Shown: positions 18,963-29,738, counted from the stretch's first letter. The stretch is DNA of 64,000 nucleotides from Lacticaseibacillus mingshuiensis (GCF_016861785.1 NZ_BOLS01000005.1:62001-126000); one strand, 5' to 3'. Numbers and translations: made by a program. The notes: generated by a model not told the origin, from the sequence alone.

Positions 18963-19005
18963 AAAAAAACAAGCCCAGCGTCCCCATTCGCCGGGCTTGT
19001 TTTTG
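18963..19005. terminator. Bidirectional terminator after ohyA
   Basis: AAAAACAAGCCC pairs with GGGCTTGTTTTT. On the minus strand it ends the oleate hydratase transcript. It lies between the ohyA stop and the start region of the TetR gene. Confidence 0.85.
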
Positions 19006-19014
19006 GTCATCAAA

Positions 19015-20706
19015 TTATTCAAACATTTTCTTGGTCGCGCGCAGCAACGTTGGAATGTCCTTGTCGTAGCGCGGTGTTTTGACCAGATGGCTCATTGGGA
19101 TGCCGGCAAAATGGTACGCGGCGATCTCGCCTGAGCGAACGGCACTTTGCTCGGTGAAGACCATCTGGTAAGGCTGCTCGGCGAATTCACCTGTGAAGGC
19201 GAGGTTGGTCGAGTGGGCCGGAATGACCAGCGGACGGTCGGACTTGGCGCGGTTGTTGAACAGTGCAGAGGCATATGGCATGTAAGATGGGATGCAGTTG
19301 ATCACAGAATCCATGATGGCCTCGGTCTTGGTCTTGATGTTGACAGGGCCAGGATCGACCATCGACAGCTGGCCGAGCAATTCTTTGAGCATCTCTTCGC
19401 CGGTCATTTCGATGTACGGCTTGTCGACAAATTCGCCGTGGCGCCGTGGATACAGGAAGTAACCCCAGATGACGGCCTCATTTGGCTTTTGCGTCGTGAA
19501 ATGCGGCTGGTGATGCACGACGATCGACATGTTGACATCTGGTTGGCCGAGCGGTGTGATCGGCGCGGTCGAGAGAAAACTGTTCAGCGCGTTGCCTGGA
19601 ATCTGCGTCGTAATGCGGGTGATCTCGTTGAGCAGCAGGTGGTCCTTGGTGGTCAGGGTGAAGCTGACCCACTCAGAGGCATCGCGGTCGGCGAAGAATT
19701 TGTCAGGATTTCCCAGGTTATAAAAATGATCTGCCGCTTTTTTCCATAGCGCGGCCGACAGCCCGTAATCCATGTTCTCCGGGGCGGCAGTGTGGTAGTC
19801 GCCGATCGTTGCGGAGTCGGTGATGGACCCGTTCGTGAAGATCACAGCGGTGTCGTCATCCACGGCGACCTGCTCGACCTCACCACTCTTGGCATCGGTG
19901 ATCTCCAGGCCGGTGACGGTGATCTCATCCTGCATCGCGCTGTCCTTGAAGGTCCAATCGGTCACGATCTTGCCGAGGACGATGTTGACGCCTTTTTCTT
20001 CCAGATATTTGATCAGCGGCAGCATGATGCTTTCATATTGGTTGTAGCGTGTGCGGTTGACGCCGACCAGATGCTCGATCTGCGTGAATTCGTACAGCAT
20101 CATGTGCATGTAGCGCCGAAGCTCCTGCGCCGAGCTGGCAGTGCGGAAGGCAAAAGTGGTCTCCCACATGTACCAGAAGTTGGTGGTGAACATGTGCGGG
20201 TCATCCTTGAAATAGTCGGCGATTGAGACGTTGTCGAGCTGTTCCTCGTCCTTGTCCGGCATCATCACGAGCTTGGTCAACAGCATCCGGTCGGTGTTGT
20301 TGAGGCCGAGGTGTCCGGCGTTCAAAATACCCTCGCCGCGCCGCAGCAGACGTGCTTTGTCGAAGGTGCGGTGCTTGGCGTCAAAATCATGTGTATCCTC
20401 GGCTGCTGTCATTCCGGGCTCGGTGACGGATTGAACCCGAGACAGCAGGTCCATCAGATCCACATAAGTCCGATAGTTGAGCATCCGGCCGCCACGCGCA
20501 ATGAAGCCCTTGGTGTTGTCCAGCGGGTGGTTGGCGTTCCAATAATCGGCGGCTTGCTCGGTGGCGGCGCTGCCGTCGTTGGAGCCGTGGTCATCGATAC
20601 CGTAGAACGTGATGGCAGAACCATCCCACTTGCCTTCTTGAATCAGATACACGGCCGCGGCCATGTTAGCAAGGCCTGCGCCGATCATAAGTGCTTTTTT
20701 CTTCAT
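19015..20706 (-). CDS. ohyA: Oleate hydratase (myosin-cross-reactive antigen family)
   Basis: 563 residues, normal length. This FAD-dependent enzyme adds water to the cis-9 double bond of oleic or linoleic acid, giving 10-hydroxy fatty acids and detoxifying free fatty acids. The FAD-binding N-terminus reads MIGAGLANMAAAVYLI, with the family motif RGGRMLNYRTYVDLMDLL near residue 72. Other family segments include NFWYMWETTFAFR and ALFNNRAKSDRP. A 43-codon membrane-peptide gene lies 27 bp upstream on the same strand, and a TetR-type gene lies beyond it, so fatty-acid-responsive control is likely. Confidence 0.96.
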   Translation of the reverse strand: MKKKALMIGAGLANMAAAVYLIQEGKWDGSAITFYGIDDHGSNDGSAATEQAADYWNANHPLDNTKGFIARGGRMLNYRTYVDLMDLLSRVQSVTEPGMTAAEDTHDFDAKHRTFDKARLLRRGEGILNAGHLGLNNTDRMLLTKLVMMPDKDEEQLDNVSIADYFKDDPHMFTTNFWYMWETTFAFRTASSAQELRRYMHMMLYEFTQIEHLVGVNRTRYNQYESIMLPLIKYLEEKGVNIVLGKIVTDWTFKDSAMQDEITVTGLEITDAKSGEVEQVAVDDDTAVIFTNGSITDSATIGDYHTAAPENMDYGLSAALWKKAADHFYNLGNPDKFFADRDASEWVSFTLTTKDHLLLNEITRITTQIPGNALNSFLSTAPITPLGQPDVNMSIVVHHQPHFTTQKPNEAVIWGYFLYPRRHGEFVDKPYIEMTGEEMLKELLGQLSMVDPGPVNIKTKTEAIMDSVINCIPSYMPYASALFNNRAKSDRPLVIPAHSTNLAFTGEFAEQPYQMVFTEQSAVRSGEIAAYHFAGIPMSHLVKTPRYDKDIPTLLRATKKMFE

Positions 20707-20733
20707 GGAAAAATACTTCCTTTCCTGCTTTTA

Positions 20734-20865
20734 TTAACCGCGATGGGATTCGAAGATGGCGTAATCTTTTGCGTCATCATGGAACCAGTCTAGCTTGACT
20801 AAAGTGTATGCCGTTGCCGCAGCCGCGACCCCGACCAACGTGGAGAGCCAAAGTGCTTTTTTCAT
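20734..20865 (-). CDS. 43-residue membrane microprotein upstream of ohyA
   Basis: An ORF from the ATG at 20865 to the TAA at 20734-20736 encodes 43 residues. It starts MKKALWLSTLVGVAAAATAY (one hydrophobic helix, residues 3-22) and ends with an acidic/aromatic tail rich in D, F, Y and H. AGAGAGGTGA lies 8 bases upstream of the ATG, and ohyA begins 27 bp after the stop, so the two genes should be co-transcribed. I do not recognise the family. Membrane docking of the hydratase or of fatty acids is speculation from position only. Confidence 0.7.
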   Translation of the reverse strand: MKKALWLSTLVGVAAAATAYTLVKLDWFHDDAKDYAIFESHRG

Positions 20866-20920
20866 CTCATTCACCTCTCTGTTATTGTTTACGTTTCCAT
20901 TTTAATGAAAAAAAGCCGAC

Positions 20921-20950
20921 AAAAAAATGGACAACCTGGCCGGGTTGTCC
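20921..20950 (-). terminator. Terminator after the second TetR gene
   Basis: On the minus strand GGACAACC pairs with GGTTGTCC and is followed by A and a run of seven Ts. It separates the TetR gene from the ohyA transcript, whose promoter should lie in 20866-20920. Confidence 0.82.
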
Positions 20951-21009
20951 AAAAGAAAAGGTTAAGAATCTGGTGGGCCGCGCCTTTACGAATGCATAGG
21001 GGGCACCAC

Positions 21010-21567
21010 TCAATGGAGCTTTCGCGCATTTTCCGTTGCGACTTTGATCGATCCGGTGAGCATCATCTCCGCGCGGTTGACCAGCGCGTCTTTGCTTTCA
21101 GCGAGGCCGTTCATCAGCCACTGAATGACCTGGGCGACAATGGCCAAGCCATAGAAGTTACAAATGTCATCTTTGACGTGTTTGGGCAACGATGGGTCCG
21201 CGTCATCGACGACCTTGAGGACCAGCTGCTCGGCAACGGTTGCCAGCAGACGTTCCAGTAAGTCGCGGCCTACCGAATTAAAGCTGGCCAGACAAAAGGT
21301 GCGATTCTCATCGATATAGTCCAGCAAGATCCGATAGGCGGTCTGCCACTTGGCGATCTGCGCGTTTTTGGCGACCTGCGAGATGATCTCCTGGTCATAG
21401 ACCCATGCAAGCAAGGAATAGATATCGTCGAAATGATAATAAAATGTATTGCGACTGACGCCGGCCGCCTCGGTCAATGCGTCGATGGTGATATGCTCCA
21501 GTGAGGTGGTCGCCATCATTTTTCGTAGCTGTTCGCCCAGGAGGCGCTTTGTTTTGTCGCTTGCCAT
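21010..21567 (-). CDS. TetR/AcrR-family transcriptional regulator near ohyA
   Basis: 185 residues from the ATG at 21567 (GGGAG 7 bases upstream; a longer ORF start at 21600 is inside a terminator T run). The N-terminal helix-turn-helix holds ITIDALTEAAGVSRNTFYYHF. The remainder is a helical sensing domain of the TetR_C/DhaS-like type. It is oriented toward ohyA and separated from it by a terminator. Control of the hydratase and microprotein genes by free fatty acids is a plausible inference. Confidence 0.9.
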   Translation of the reverse strand: MASDKTKRLLGEQLRKMMATTSLEHITIDALTEAAGVSRNTFYYHFDDIYSLLAWVYDQEIISQVAKNAQIAKWQTAYRILLDYIDENRTFCLASFNSVGRDLLERLLATVAEQLVLKVVDDADPSLPKHVKDDICNFYGLAIVAQVIQWLMNGLAESKDALVNRAEMMLTGSIKVATENARKLH

Positions 21568-21586
21568 GTACTTGCTCCCGTCCCTC

Positions 21587-21611
21587 AAAAAAAGCCGCAA
21601 AAATTTGCGGC
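21587..21611 (-). terminator. Terminator between the small hypothetical gene and the TetR gene
   Basis: On the minus strand GCCGCAA pairs with TTGCGGC, followed by a run of seven Ts. Confidence 0.85.
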
Positions 21612-21622
21612 GCCTGATGCTT

Positions 21623-21946
21623 TTATACCAGTGGCAGATAGATCAATTCGACAAGTTGTTTGTGACTCGCAATATTGATGCCGGCGATTGGCTGCTCCAA
21701 GATCTTTTGATATTCGCTCAGGACATCAGACGGCAACGGTGTTAATAAGTGCAAGTCGTCAATAATGTCGCTCACTGATTGGGCGCTTTCGATGTTGCCG
21801 AAGATATCGACTTTACTGAGGCAGTCACCCAGTAGGTCTGTTAGCTCAGCGTCGGGCTTCCCATTTTCGTCTGTGAGTACGACTTGTTGGTGGTTCAGCG
21901 GCAGATGGTCAAAACGGATCCATTTCAATGCGCCAAATACATTCAT
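21623..21946 (-). CDS. Hypothetical protein, 107 residues
   Basis: I do not recognise this protein. It is 107 residues, acidic and soluble-looking, with no signal peptide or membrane helix. It starts MNVFGALKWIRFDHLPLNHQ and has an amphipathic helical middle (DLLGDCLSKVDIFGNIESA). The ATG follows GAGGTG by 7 bases, and a dedicated terminator ends it, so it is probably a real single-gene transcript. Its neighbours give no clear hint of function. Confidence 0.65.
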   Translation of the reverse strand: MNVFGALKWIRFDHLPLNHQQVVLTDENGKPDAELTDLLGDCLSKVDIFGNIESAQSVSDIIDDLHLLTPLPSDVLSEYQKILEQPIAGINIASHKQLVELIYLPLV

Positions 21947-22035
21947 AACCGCACCTCGCCTCGCGTATTTGCGGCCCGCATCTGCGTCCGCCTAAGTTAA
22001 TTGTAGGCAAAGGGCAAGTCAAACGCAATCACGAG

Positions 22036-22165
22036 AATGGCGGGGCGGGGGCGGAGCCGAGTGTATAAGCGCGGTAGCTGATCTGGTTCGGGTAATGGTG
22101 GTCGCACTAAGCCGCGAGTAACGGAACGGGCTCGATGTCTCCCCCCCCGCTTGGCACGCCCAACG
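22036..22165. repeat. Diverged copy of the long hairpin repeat
   Basis: The stretch CGCACTAAGCCGCGAGT and the following AACGGAAC...CTCGATGTCTCC align with CTTAGCCCCGAGTGACGGAACC...AGATGTCTCACC of the copy at 57.9 kb. Its outer arms (GCGGGG and CCCCGC) can pair. It is less regular than the other copies. The rest of 21947-22494 is gene-free, and AT-rich from 22200 on. Confidence 0.6.
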
Positions 22166-22494
22166 GACTGAGCTTACGGATGTCAGGACAGGGTGGTATA
22201 GGCGCGAAAATGAAACCCGAACATTTACTGGGACGAATAAACCCATAATCTTTAAATTTATTTTTGACAAACATTTTTCCCGGATCGACTGTACCGCTTT
22301 GCACAATTGTCGGCTGACCATTAGTTGCACGACGAGTTAGTTAACTGACCAAATTGTTTTGGAACGCAACTATTTGTTGAATTTCTCAGAAAGTTGCGTT
22401 TATTTTTGACCGGCTAATGAGGAATTAATTTATTTTTAAGATAGTGGATAAGCAATATTAAAGAATCGCATTTTATTTAAATATCTGATTATGC

Positions 22495-22523
22495 TTGTTA
22501 AAGTTCCCCAACTCGTGTATAAG
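22495..22523 (+). promoter_or_regulatory. Sigma-A promoter of the LPXTG adhesin gene
   Basis: TTGTTA (22495-22500), a 17-bp spacer and TATAAG (22518-22523) lie about 58 bp before the start codon in a markedly AT-rich region. A second TTGACA at 22265 lacks a good -10. Confidence 0.65.
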
Positions 22524-22581
22524 TGCTAAATGGGTTTAGTGTAAATTGTTACAAATAGATTTGGGGGAATGATTTATTTTG

Positions 22582-25500
22582 ATGAAGGATAAGCGTACCA
22601 AACTGTTTAGGCAGTTATCTGATTCGACTGCCAAGGGCCACTATCGTTTATACAAGTCCGGTAAGCTGTGGGTCAATCAACTTTTGATCGGTGGGGCCGT
22701 CGTGCTTGGCCTTACGAGTAGCGTTGCTGTGGTCAAAGCGGCCGACGCGACATCAGCACCGCAGCCAGCGACGCGCAGTTCTGTGATTCAGAAGGCGACG
22801 ACTGTTAAGGCGGAAAAGGTTGATGCTAAGGCATCGTCTTTCGTAGTGGCTGGTTCGGCTAGTGCGAAACAAGTCGACAATGCGGCAGATGCAACGTCCA
22901 AGAAGACTGTTGCCCCTGTGGCTACCAAGCAACCGGCTAAGCAGTCGGTCCAGCAGTCGGCCCAGGCGAAGCCAAAGTCTGTTTTGCGTCTGGCAGCACT
23001 GCAGCCGAATGACACCGTAGCGGACTTTATTGCCAATGCAAAGACCATTGGTAGCAATACAGACTTCAAGGCTTTTACTGACCAGTACGGCACTGCCGCC
23101 ACAGCCAATTGGATGCGCGCTTGGCTGAATAGCTATCAGTATATTTCGGTTGGAGATGTGAAGTTTCCGGGATGGGCGACAACACATGCATCAGTGGCAA
23201 TCGCTCAAGGCAAATTAACGGCTGATCATGTAGATGGTGGGAATAGTGTCGAGCCGACAGACCCTATTTCTGGATTAGCCTCTTTCGCCAACGGTGGGGT
23301 TCAAGAAGACCTGACTGGTGCGAGCCTGATTGGTACGCAACCAACTATGACAGGTTGGATCATGCAGCAGGCCATCAAGAATATCTCTGCCTTTTATCAT
23401 TCATTAGCCAGTGATTCGTTTTACACCACTAATGGGCAATTCACAAAAGCAAATGCAGACAGTTTGGCTTCAGATCCGGAGAGCGGTATCACTAAACGGA
23501 CCGATGATGATGGTCAAAGTGTCTATGTTGTCCATCTCTATGGAAAGCAGGGTTTTAACACTTTACAGGCGGAAGGATTTAGTGACAACGATACAGTCGT
23601 ATATGATGTGACTGGTAGCGGTAAGTATAGTCTAGGTACCGGTAATAGTTCGCAAGATCCTAAATCGCTTGTTTGGAACTTACCTGACTTTACGAACGTT
23701 GATCTGACGACTACCGTAGACGGAAAGATACTCGCACCAAATGCTGTGGTTGATTACAATAACAGCTTTTCCGGTGGTATTGCCAGCAACGGTATCGGCG
23801 ATGTGAAGCCGCCAATTATTACTGAGGACACGGAAGTCAACTTCACAGTCCATTTTGAAGGTGCTGGCGATGATACCCCGGACGATATCGTTCAGTCAAA
23901 AGAGACGGAGAAAACTACCGACGAAGGTACCGGCCTAGTGACATACGGTAAGGTTACTTTCGACCCAGTGGATGTCCCGCAAATTCCTGGCTATTCTACT
24001 GAGATCAGCGTTGTTGATGGTCCAACAATCACAGATGGCAAGTCGCAAACAGTGACCGTCACATACGTCGCTGATGATACCGCTAAGATCACTTTTGTAG
24101 ACGTCGATGATGGTAATAAGACTGTTGGGGACACCACAATTGTTTCGGGTAAACCTGACGCGACGGTTGACTATGATGTGACGGAAAAGGTGCCAGACGG
24201 GTACGAACTCGTTGAAGGCGACCTGGAAGGTAACATTACCTTCACACCTGGTGATGATGATGTACAGATTCACCTGAAGCACAAGCACGAGATCACAAAA
24301 GATGTCCCGGTAGATTTCACAGTCAACTATGATGGCGCTGGGAAGAATACCCCAAAGGACAATGTTCAGCACGGCACCACAACGAAGGACACTGATCTTG
24401 TCACCAAAAAGAGCACGTATACGCCGGTCGAATTCAAGGATGTTCCAACGCCGACCGTACCCGGCTACGATCCCGACGATGATGTTGTCGATGGCCCAAC
24501 AATCACTGATGGTCAGTCTAAAACGGTGACGGTCCACTATACCGCTAGCCAAGACTCGGCTAAGATCACCTTCGTCGATGACGACGCCAATGGCAAACAA
24601 GTTGGTAAGGTCACAACTGTTGACGGCCACACTGACGAATCCAAGCCATTTGATGTGACCAAGGATATCCCAGACGGCTACGAATTAGTCCCAGACAACA
24701 AGACCACCGGCACGATCACCTTCACGCCGGGCAATGATGATGTCCAGATCCACCTGCAGCATAAGCATGAGATTACAAAAGATGTCCCGGTAGATTTTAC
24801 GGTCAACTATGAAGGTGCCGGGAAGAACACCCCATCGGCTAATGTTCAGCACGGCACCACAACGAAGGATACGGATCTTGTCACCAAAAAGAGCACGTAT
24901 ACGCCAGTTGAGTTCAAGGATGTTCCAACGCCGACCGTTCCCGGCTACACCACAAAAACGCCGTCTGTTGATGGTCCAACAATCACTGATGGTCAGTCTA
25001 AAATGGTGACGGTCAAATATACCGCTGACGATGACTCGGCAAAGATCACCTTCGTCGATGACGATTCAAACGGTGACCAGGTTGGTGAAGCAACAATCAT
25101 CAAAGGTAAGACGGGTGAATCCAAGAACTTCAATGTGACAGTCCCAGCCGGCTACGAACTCGTCCCAGACAACAAGACCACCGGAACGATCACCTTCACG
25201 CCGGGCAATGATGATGTGAAGATCCACCTGAAGCATAAGCACGAGATCACAAAAGATGTCCCGGTAGATTTCACAGTCAACTATGATGGCGCTGGGAAGA
25301 ATACCCCAAAGGACAATGTTCAGCGCGGCACTACAACGAAGGATACGGATCTTGTCACCAAAAAGAGCACGTATACGCCGGTTGAGTTCAATGATGTTCC
25401 AACGCCGACCGTTCCTGGCTACACCACAAAAACGCCGTCTGTCGAGGGGCCTACAATCACAGATGGTCGGTCTCAAAAGGTGACGGTCCACTATAACGCC

Positions 25501-27345
25501 AAAGAAGACTCGGCAAAAGTCACTTTCGTCGATGACGACGCCAATGGCAAACAAGTTGGGCAAGAAACAACTGTTGAAGGCCACACAGACGAATCCAAGC
25601 CATTTGATGTGACCAATGATGTCCCGGCCGGCTACGAACTCGTCCCAGGCAGCAAGACCACCGGAACGATCACCTTCACGCCGGGCAACGATGATGTGAA
25701 GATCCACCTGAAGCACAAACACGTGATCAAAGAAGACATCTCAGTCAACTTCACGGTCCATTACCAGAACGGCGGCAAGAATACCCCAAAGGACAACATT
25801 CAACGCGGCACCACAACATCGGATACCGACCAGGTCACGCATAAAACGACTTACACACCGGTCGCCTTCAAAGATGTGAAGACCCCCGACGTTCCTGGCT
25901 ACAACTACGATAAGGCCGCTGTTGATGGTCCGACGATCACAGATGGCAAATCGCAAGAAGCAACGGTGACGTACACCGCGAAAGACGATCAAGCCACGAT
26001 CACCTTCATCGATGATGTCACCGGCAAACAGGTCGGTGACGCCACATCGGTCACCGGTAAGACGGATGAAACCAAGTCCTACAATGTGACAAACAAGCTT
26101 CCGAAAGGTTATGAACTCGTCCCGGGCAACAAGACGACCGGCGAGATCACTTTCACGCCTGGCAACGATGACGTCCAGATTCACCTGACGCATGGCACTG
26201 AAACTGTCACAACAGGCGTCGACGGGTTGACCCGGGATGTCACGCGGACCATTCATTACATCAATGGTCGCGATCAAAGCACGATGCGGCCAAATGTGAC
26301 CCAGCGCGTGTCTTTCAAGCGTTCGGCTCTGATCGATAAGGTCACCGGCGACGTCATCAAATACAACGCTTGGCAGCCAGTTTCAACTGCGAATTTTGCC
26401 AAGCAGGACAGTCCGCTGGTCGCGGGCTACACCGCCGATAAAAAGACGGTTGCGCAACAGGCGGCCGACCCGAGCGCCCTTCATGCAGATGTGACGGTCA
26501 CGTACCACGCCGACGAGCAGGCGGGGACTGTGACCTATATTGATGACACCACAGGCAAAACACTGCGCGTGGATCAGCTCAAGGGACAAACGGATACGTC
26601 TGTGAACTACCCGGCAGCCGCCCTGCTGAAGGGCTATGCCAACGCAGGCTACACGATCACGGCCAACGATCTGCCGGCAGACGGTGTGATCCGCTTTTCC
26701 GCAGCGGGCGCGAATGTGTACACGGTCCATCTGACGCATGCGACGAAGCACATCACGCCGACTGCCCCGGGTAAGCCTGGCACGCCGGTCGACCCGACGA
26801 ATCCGACTGGTCCGAAATGGCCGGCTGACTCGAGCAAGGATCAGCTGGTCAAGACGATCACGGAGACCGTGACCTACGTGTATGCCGATGGGCGCGAGGC
26901 CGCCAAGCCAAGCCGCGACACGGTGACCTTCACACGTGAAGGCACGGTCGATCTGGTCACGGGTGAGGTCACCTTCACCGCGTGGGTGGCCCAAGACGGC
27001 GACGACACGTTTGATGCGAAAAATAGTCCGCAGCTGGCGGGTTATACCGCGTCTCAGAATCGTATCGAGGCGATCGCCCATATGACTGCCGACGCCGCGG
27101 ATCAAGTCTTTAAGGTCGTCTACACGAAAGATTCTGCACCAAAGAAGGTACCTACGCCGGAAACGCCGCAGAAGCCGGAAACGCCGGCTGCGCCTAAAGC
27201 GACGCCACGCCCGGTAGCAAAGGCAGCCAATAACGTCTTACCGAAGACAGGGGATGAAACCGCCACTGGCATCGGGTATGTGGGCCTGCTTTTGGCCTCA
27301 CTGAGCGCACTGCTGATGGTCGGCGGCAAGAAACGCCGCGACTGA
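22582..27345 (+). CDS. LPXTG-anchored adhesin with MucBP-like tandem repeats
   Basis: 1587 residues from ATG 22582 (TTG 22579 is the codon before; GGGGGAA is upstream). Order: KxYKxGKxW-type signal peptide (HYRLYKSGKLWV, residues 20-31; cleavage near VVKAADA), an Ala/Lys/Gln-rich linker, and a unique domain at about 150-410 that resembles choice-of-anchor-A surface domains (SLVWNLPDFTNVDL and GKILAPNAVV). Then come about five near-identical 158-residue MucBP-type repeats (about 415-1210), two diverged repeats, a proline-rich stalk and the sorting signal LPKTGDE with helix and KKRRD tail. It should be covalently wall-linked. Mucus or matrix binding is expected from the family. Confidence 0.93.
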   Translation: MKDKRTKLFRQLSDSTAKGHYRLYKSGKLWVNQLLIGGAVVLGLTSSVAVVKAADATSAPQPATRSSVIQKATTVKAEKVDAKASSFVVAGSASAKQVDNAADATSKKTVAPVATKQPAKQSVQQSAQAKPKSVLRLAALQPNDTVADFIANAKTIGSNTDFKAFTDQYGTAATANWMRAWLNSYQYISVGDVKFPGWATTHASVAIAQGKLTADHVDGGNSVEPTDPISGLASFANGGVQEDLTGASLIGTQPTMTGWIMQQAIKNISAFYHSLASDSFYTTNGQFTKANADSLASDPESGITKRTDDDGQSVYVVHLYGKQGFNTLQAEGFSDNDTVVYDVTGSGKYSLGTGNSSQDPKSLVWNLPDFTNVDLTTTVDGKILAPNAVVDYNNSFSGGIASNGIGDVKPPIITEDTEVNFTVHFEGAGDDTPDDIVQSKETEKTTDEGTGLVTYGKVTFDPVDVPQIPGYSTEISVVDGPTITDGKSQTVTVTYVADDTAKITFVDVDDGNKTVGDTTIVSGKPDATVDYDVTEKVPDGYELVEGDLEGNITFTPGDDDVQIHLKHKHEITKDVPVDFTVNYDGAGKNTPKDNVQHGTTTKDTDLVTKKSTYTPVEFKDVPTPTVPGYDPDDDVVDGPTITDGQSKTVTVHYTASQDSAKITFVDDDANGKQVGKVTTVDGHTDESKPFDVTKDIPDGYELVPDNKTTGTITFTPGNDDVQIHLQHKHEITKDVPVDFTVNYEGAGKNTPSANVQHGTTTKDTDLVTKKSTYTPVEFKDVPTPTVPGYTTKTPSVDGPTITDGQSKMVTVKYTADDDSAKITFVDDDSNGDQVGEATIIKGKTGESKNFNVTVPAGYELVPDNKTTGTITFTPGNDDVKIHLKHKHEITKDVPVDFTVNYDGAGKNTPKDNVQRGTTTKDTDLVTKKSTYTPVEFNDVPTPTVPGYTTKTPSVEGPTITDGRSQKVTVHYNAKEDSAKVTFVDDDANGKQVGQETTVEGHTDESKPFDVTNDVPAGYELVPGSKTTGTITFTPGNDDVKIHLKHKHVIKEDISVNFTVHYQNGGKNTPKDNIQRGTTTSDTDQVTHKTTYTPVAFKDVKTPDVPGYNYDKAAVDGPTITDGKSQEATVTYTAKDDQATITFIDDVTGKQVGDATSVTGKTDETKSYNVTNKLPKGYELVPGNKTTGEITFTPGNDDVQIHLTHGTETVTTGVDGLTRDVTRTIHYINGRDQSTMRPNVTQRVSFKRSALIDKVTGDVIKYNAWQPVSTANFAKQDSPLVAGYTADKKTVAQQAADPSALHADVTVTYHADEQAGTVTYIDDTTGKTLRVDQLKGQTDTSVNYPAAALLKGYANAGYTITANDLPADGVIRFSAAGANVYTVHLTHATKHITPTAPGKPGTPVDPTNPTGPKWPADSSKDQLVKTITETVTYVYADGREAAKPSRDTVTFTREGTVDLVTGEVTFTAWVAQDGDDTFDAKNSPQLAGYTASQNRIEAIAHMTADAADQVFKVVYTKDSAPKKVPTPETPQKPETPAAPKATPRPVAKAANNVLPKTGDETATGIGYVGLLLASLSALLMVGGKKRRD
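23815..26200 (+). repeat. Five tandem coding repeats of about 475 bp in the adhesin gene
   Basis: Units start near 23815, 24289, 24766, 25240 and 25723. Each protein unit begins with a (D/E)(V/I)xVxFTVxY/F-type strand and ends in ITFTPGNDDVxIHL or a close variant. Units two to four are almost identical at DNA level: about 80 bases at 24289-24370 and 25244-25325 are the same. That suggests recent unequal recombination. Confidence 0.88.
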
Positions 27346-27389
27346 TTCACTTTTTTGCCTCACCACTGCTCCCCCCATGAGCAAAAGAT

Positions 27390-27427
27390 CACGCCTCGCA
27401 CAACGTCATGCAGGGCGTGTTTTTTTG
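27390..27427 (+). terminator. Terminator of the adhesin gene
   Basis: CACGCC pairs with GGGCGTG across a 16-nt loop that can pair further, followed by seven Ts. Confidence 0.8.
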
Positions 27428-27460
27428 TGTCTGCAGCCGGGCAGTTGGACGAGGTGCGAC

Positions 27461-28972
<1,512 letters not shown>

Positions 28973-28987
28973 TGAGCGTACGCAAAG

Positions 28988-29018
28988 AGCTGGGGCAAAA
29001 TGGTCCCAGTTTTTTTTG
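28988..29018 (+). terminator. Terminator of the 6-phospho-beta-glucosidase gene
   Basis: CTGGGGC and the following TGGTCCCAG pair and are followed by eight Ts. It faces the converging end of the non-coding RNA gene. Confidence 0.8.
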
Positions 29019-29021
29019 CGC

Positions 29022-29416
29022 AAAAAAAACGCCAACCGGCAAAAATCGTCAGTTGGCGTCTCAAGACACACTAAAGAGGCCTCGAGAGGCCCCATTTTAA
29101 CTTTTTCAGTTACGAACGTGCCGCTGTCTGCGCGGGGATGGGCGCCGCGCCCTATGTACCGTGTGTTCGTTACTCCACTGCACGCACACACGGTGCTCCA
29201 TCCGACCCATTTTGAACACCAGATGAAAATGGCATCCGTTGTTAACGCTTATACCCGAATCGCCAGACACGTGCCGGCGCGCTGGTGAGACAGGCCCCAT
29301 GAGACTCAAGGGAAAGCTACGATCGTTCGGCAACCGGACAACGCCGGCAGGACCACCGAAGGAATTGGACAGGAGTTCAGTGAGTTTGCAAGGCTCACAC
29401 CTGCAATCGAGTTAAC
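29022..29416 (-). ncRNA. Candidate structured non-coding RNA, copy A
   Basis: A roughly 395-nt transcription unit on the minus strand with a strong promoter (-35 at 29446-29451, -10 at 29423-29428) and a terminator (ACGCCAAC/GTTGGCGT plus eight Ts). It is nearly identical to copy B at 60979-61371. Visible hairpins include ACCGTGTGT/ACACACGGT, CCATTTT/AAAATGG, TTCGG/CCGAA and GGCCT/AGGCC. Near the 5' end GTGAG/CTCAC here is GTGGG/CCCAC in copy B, a compensatory change. An ORF of 75 codons lies inside but has a TTG start and no ribosome site. I cannot assign an RNA family. Confidence 0.75.
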
Positions 29417-29422
29417 GAGATC

Positions 29423-29503
29423 AGTATAGTCAGATGCTTACTTTTTGTCAACGGTTTCAATTTGCGTGGAATCACTGTTATATCGGTATTGTGAGCGCTT
29501 ACG
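29423..29503 (-). promoter_or_regulatory. Promoter and cre-like site of RNA copy A
   Basis: TTGACA, 17 bp, TATACT on the minus strand is close to the consensus. TGTGAGCGCTTACG (29490-29503) matches the cre consensus TGWAARCGYTWNCA at 12 of 14 positions and lies about 40 bp upstream of the -35. Confidence 0.75.
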
Positions 29504-29738
29504 GAAAATTTAATAATTTCCTTTTTCTGTATGCGTGGGGCCTGATTGTCCGAGACCCGGAATAATTTTGCAACGTCCGCAAAAAAATGACATTGACCGG
29601 CCAAACCGCCTCTGCCCGTAATGCTTGCGGCGATCTGGAAATGACGCCCCCTTGAAAAGAGACAAGTGTTGAACGAAAATAGACAGCGGAAGGTAGTTTT
29701 TAGGTTTCCCAAAAATTTGGATGTGGAGGGGTGTGAGC
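29504..29738. other. Gene-free AT-rich stretch before the ClbS-like gene
   Basis: I see no ORF with a ribosome site, no hairpin with a T run and no clear promoter here. The ClbS-like gene must start its transcript within it. Confidence 0.5.

Noticed and set aside
22265-22298. TTGACA as the adhesin gene promoter
   Set aside because: No acceptable -10 follows at 16-18 bp, while 22495-22523 has both elements.
28990-29510. T-box or tmRNA for the repeated RNA
   Set aside because: There is no T-box AGGGTGGNACCGCG sequence and no downstream tRNA synthetase or amino-acid gene. It lacks a tmRNA-like CCA end and tag reading frame.
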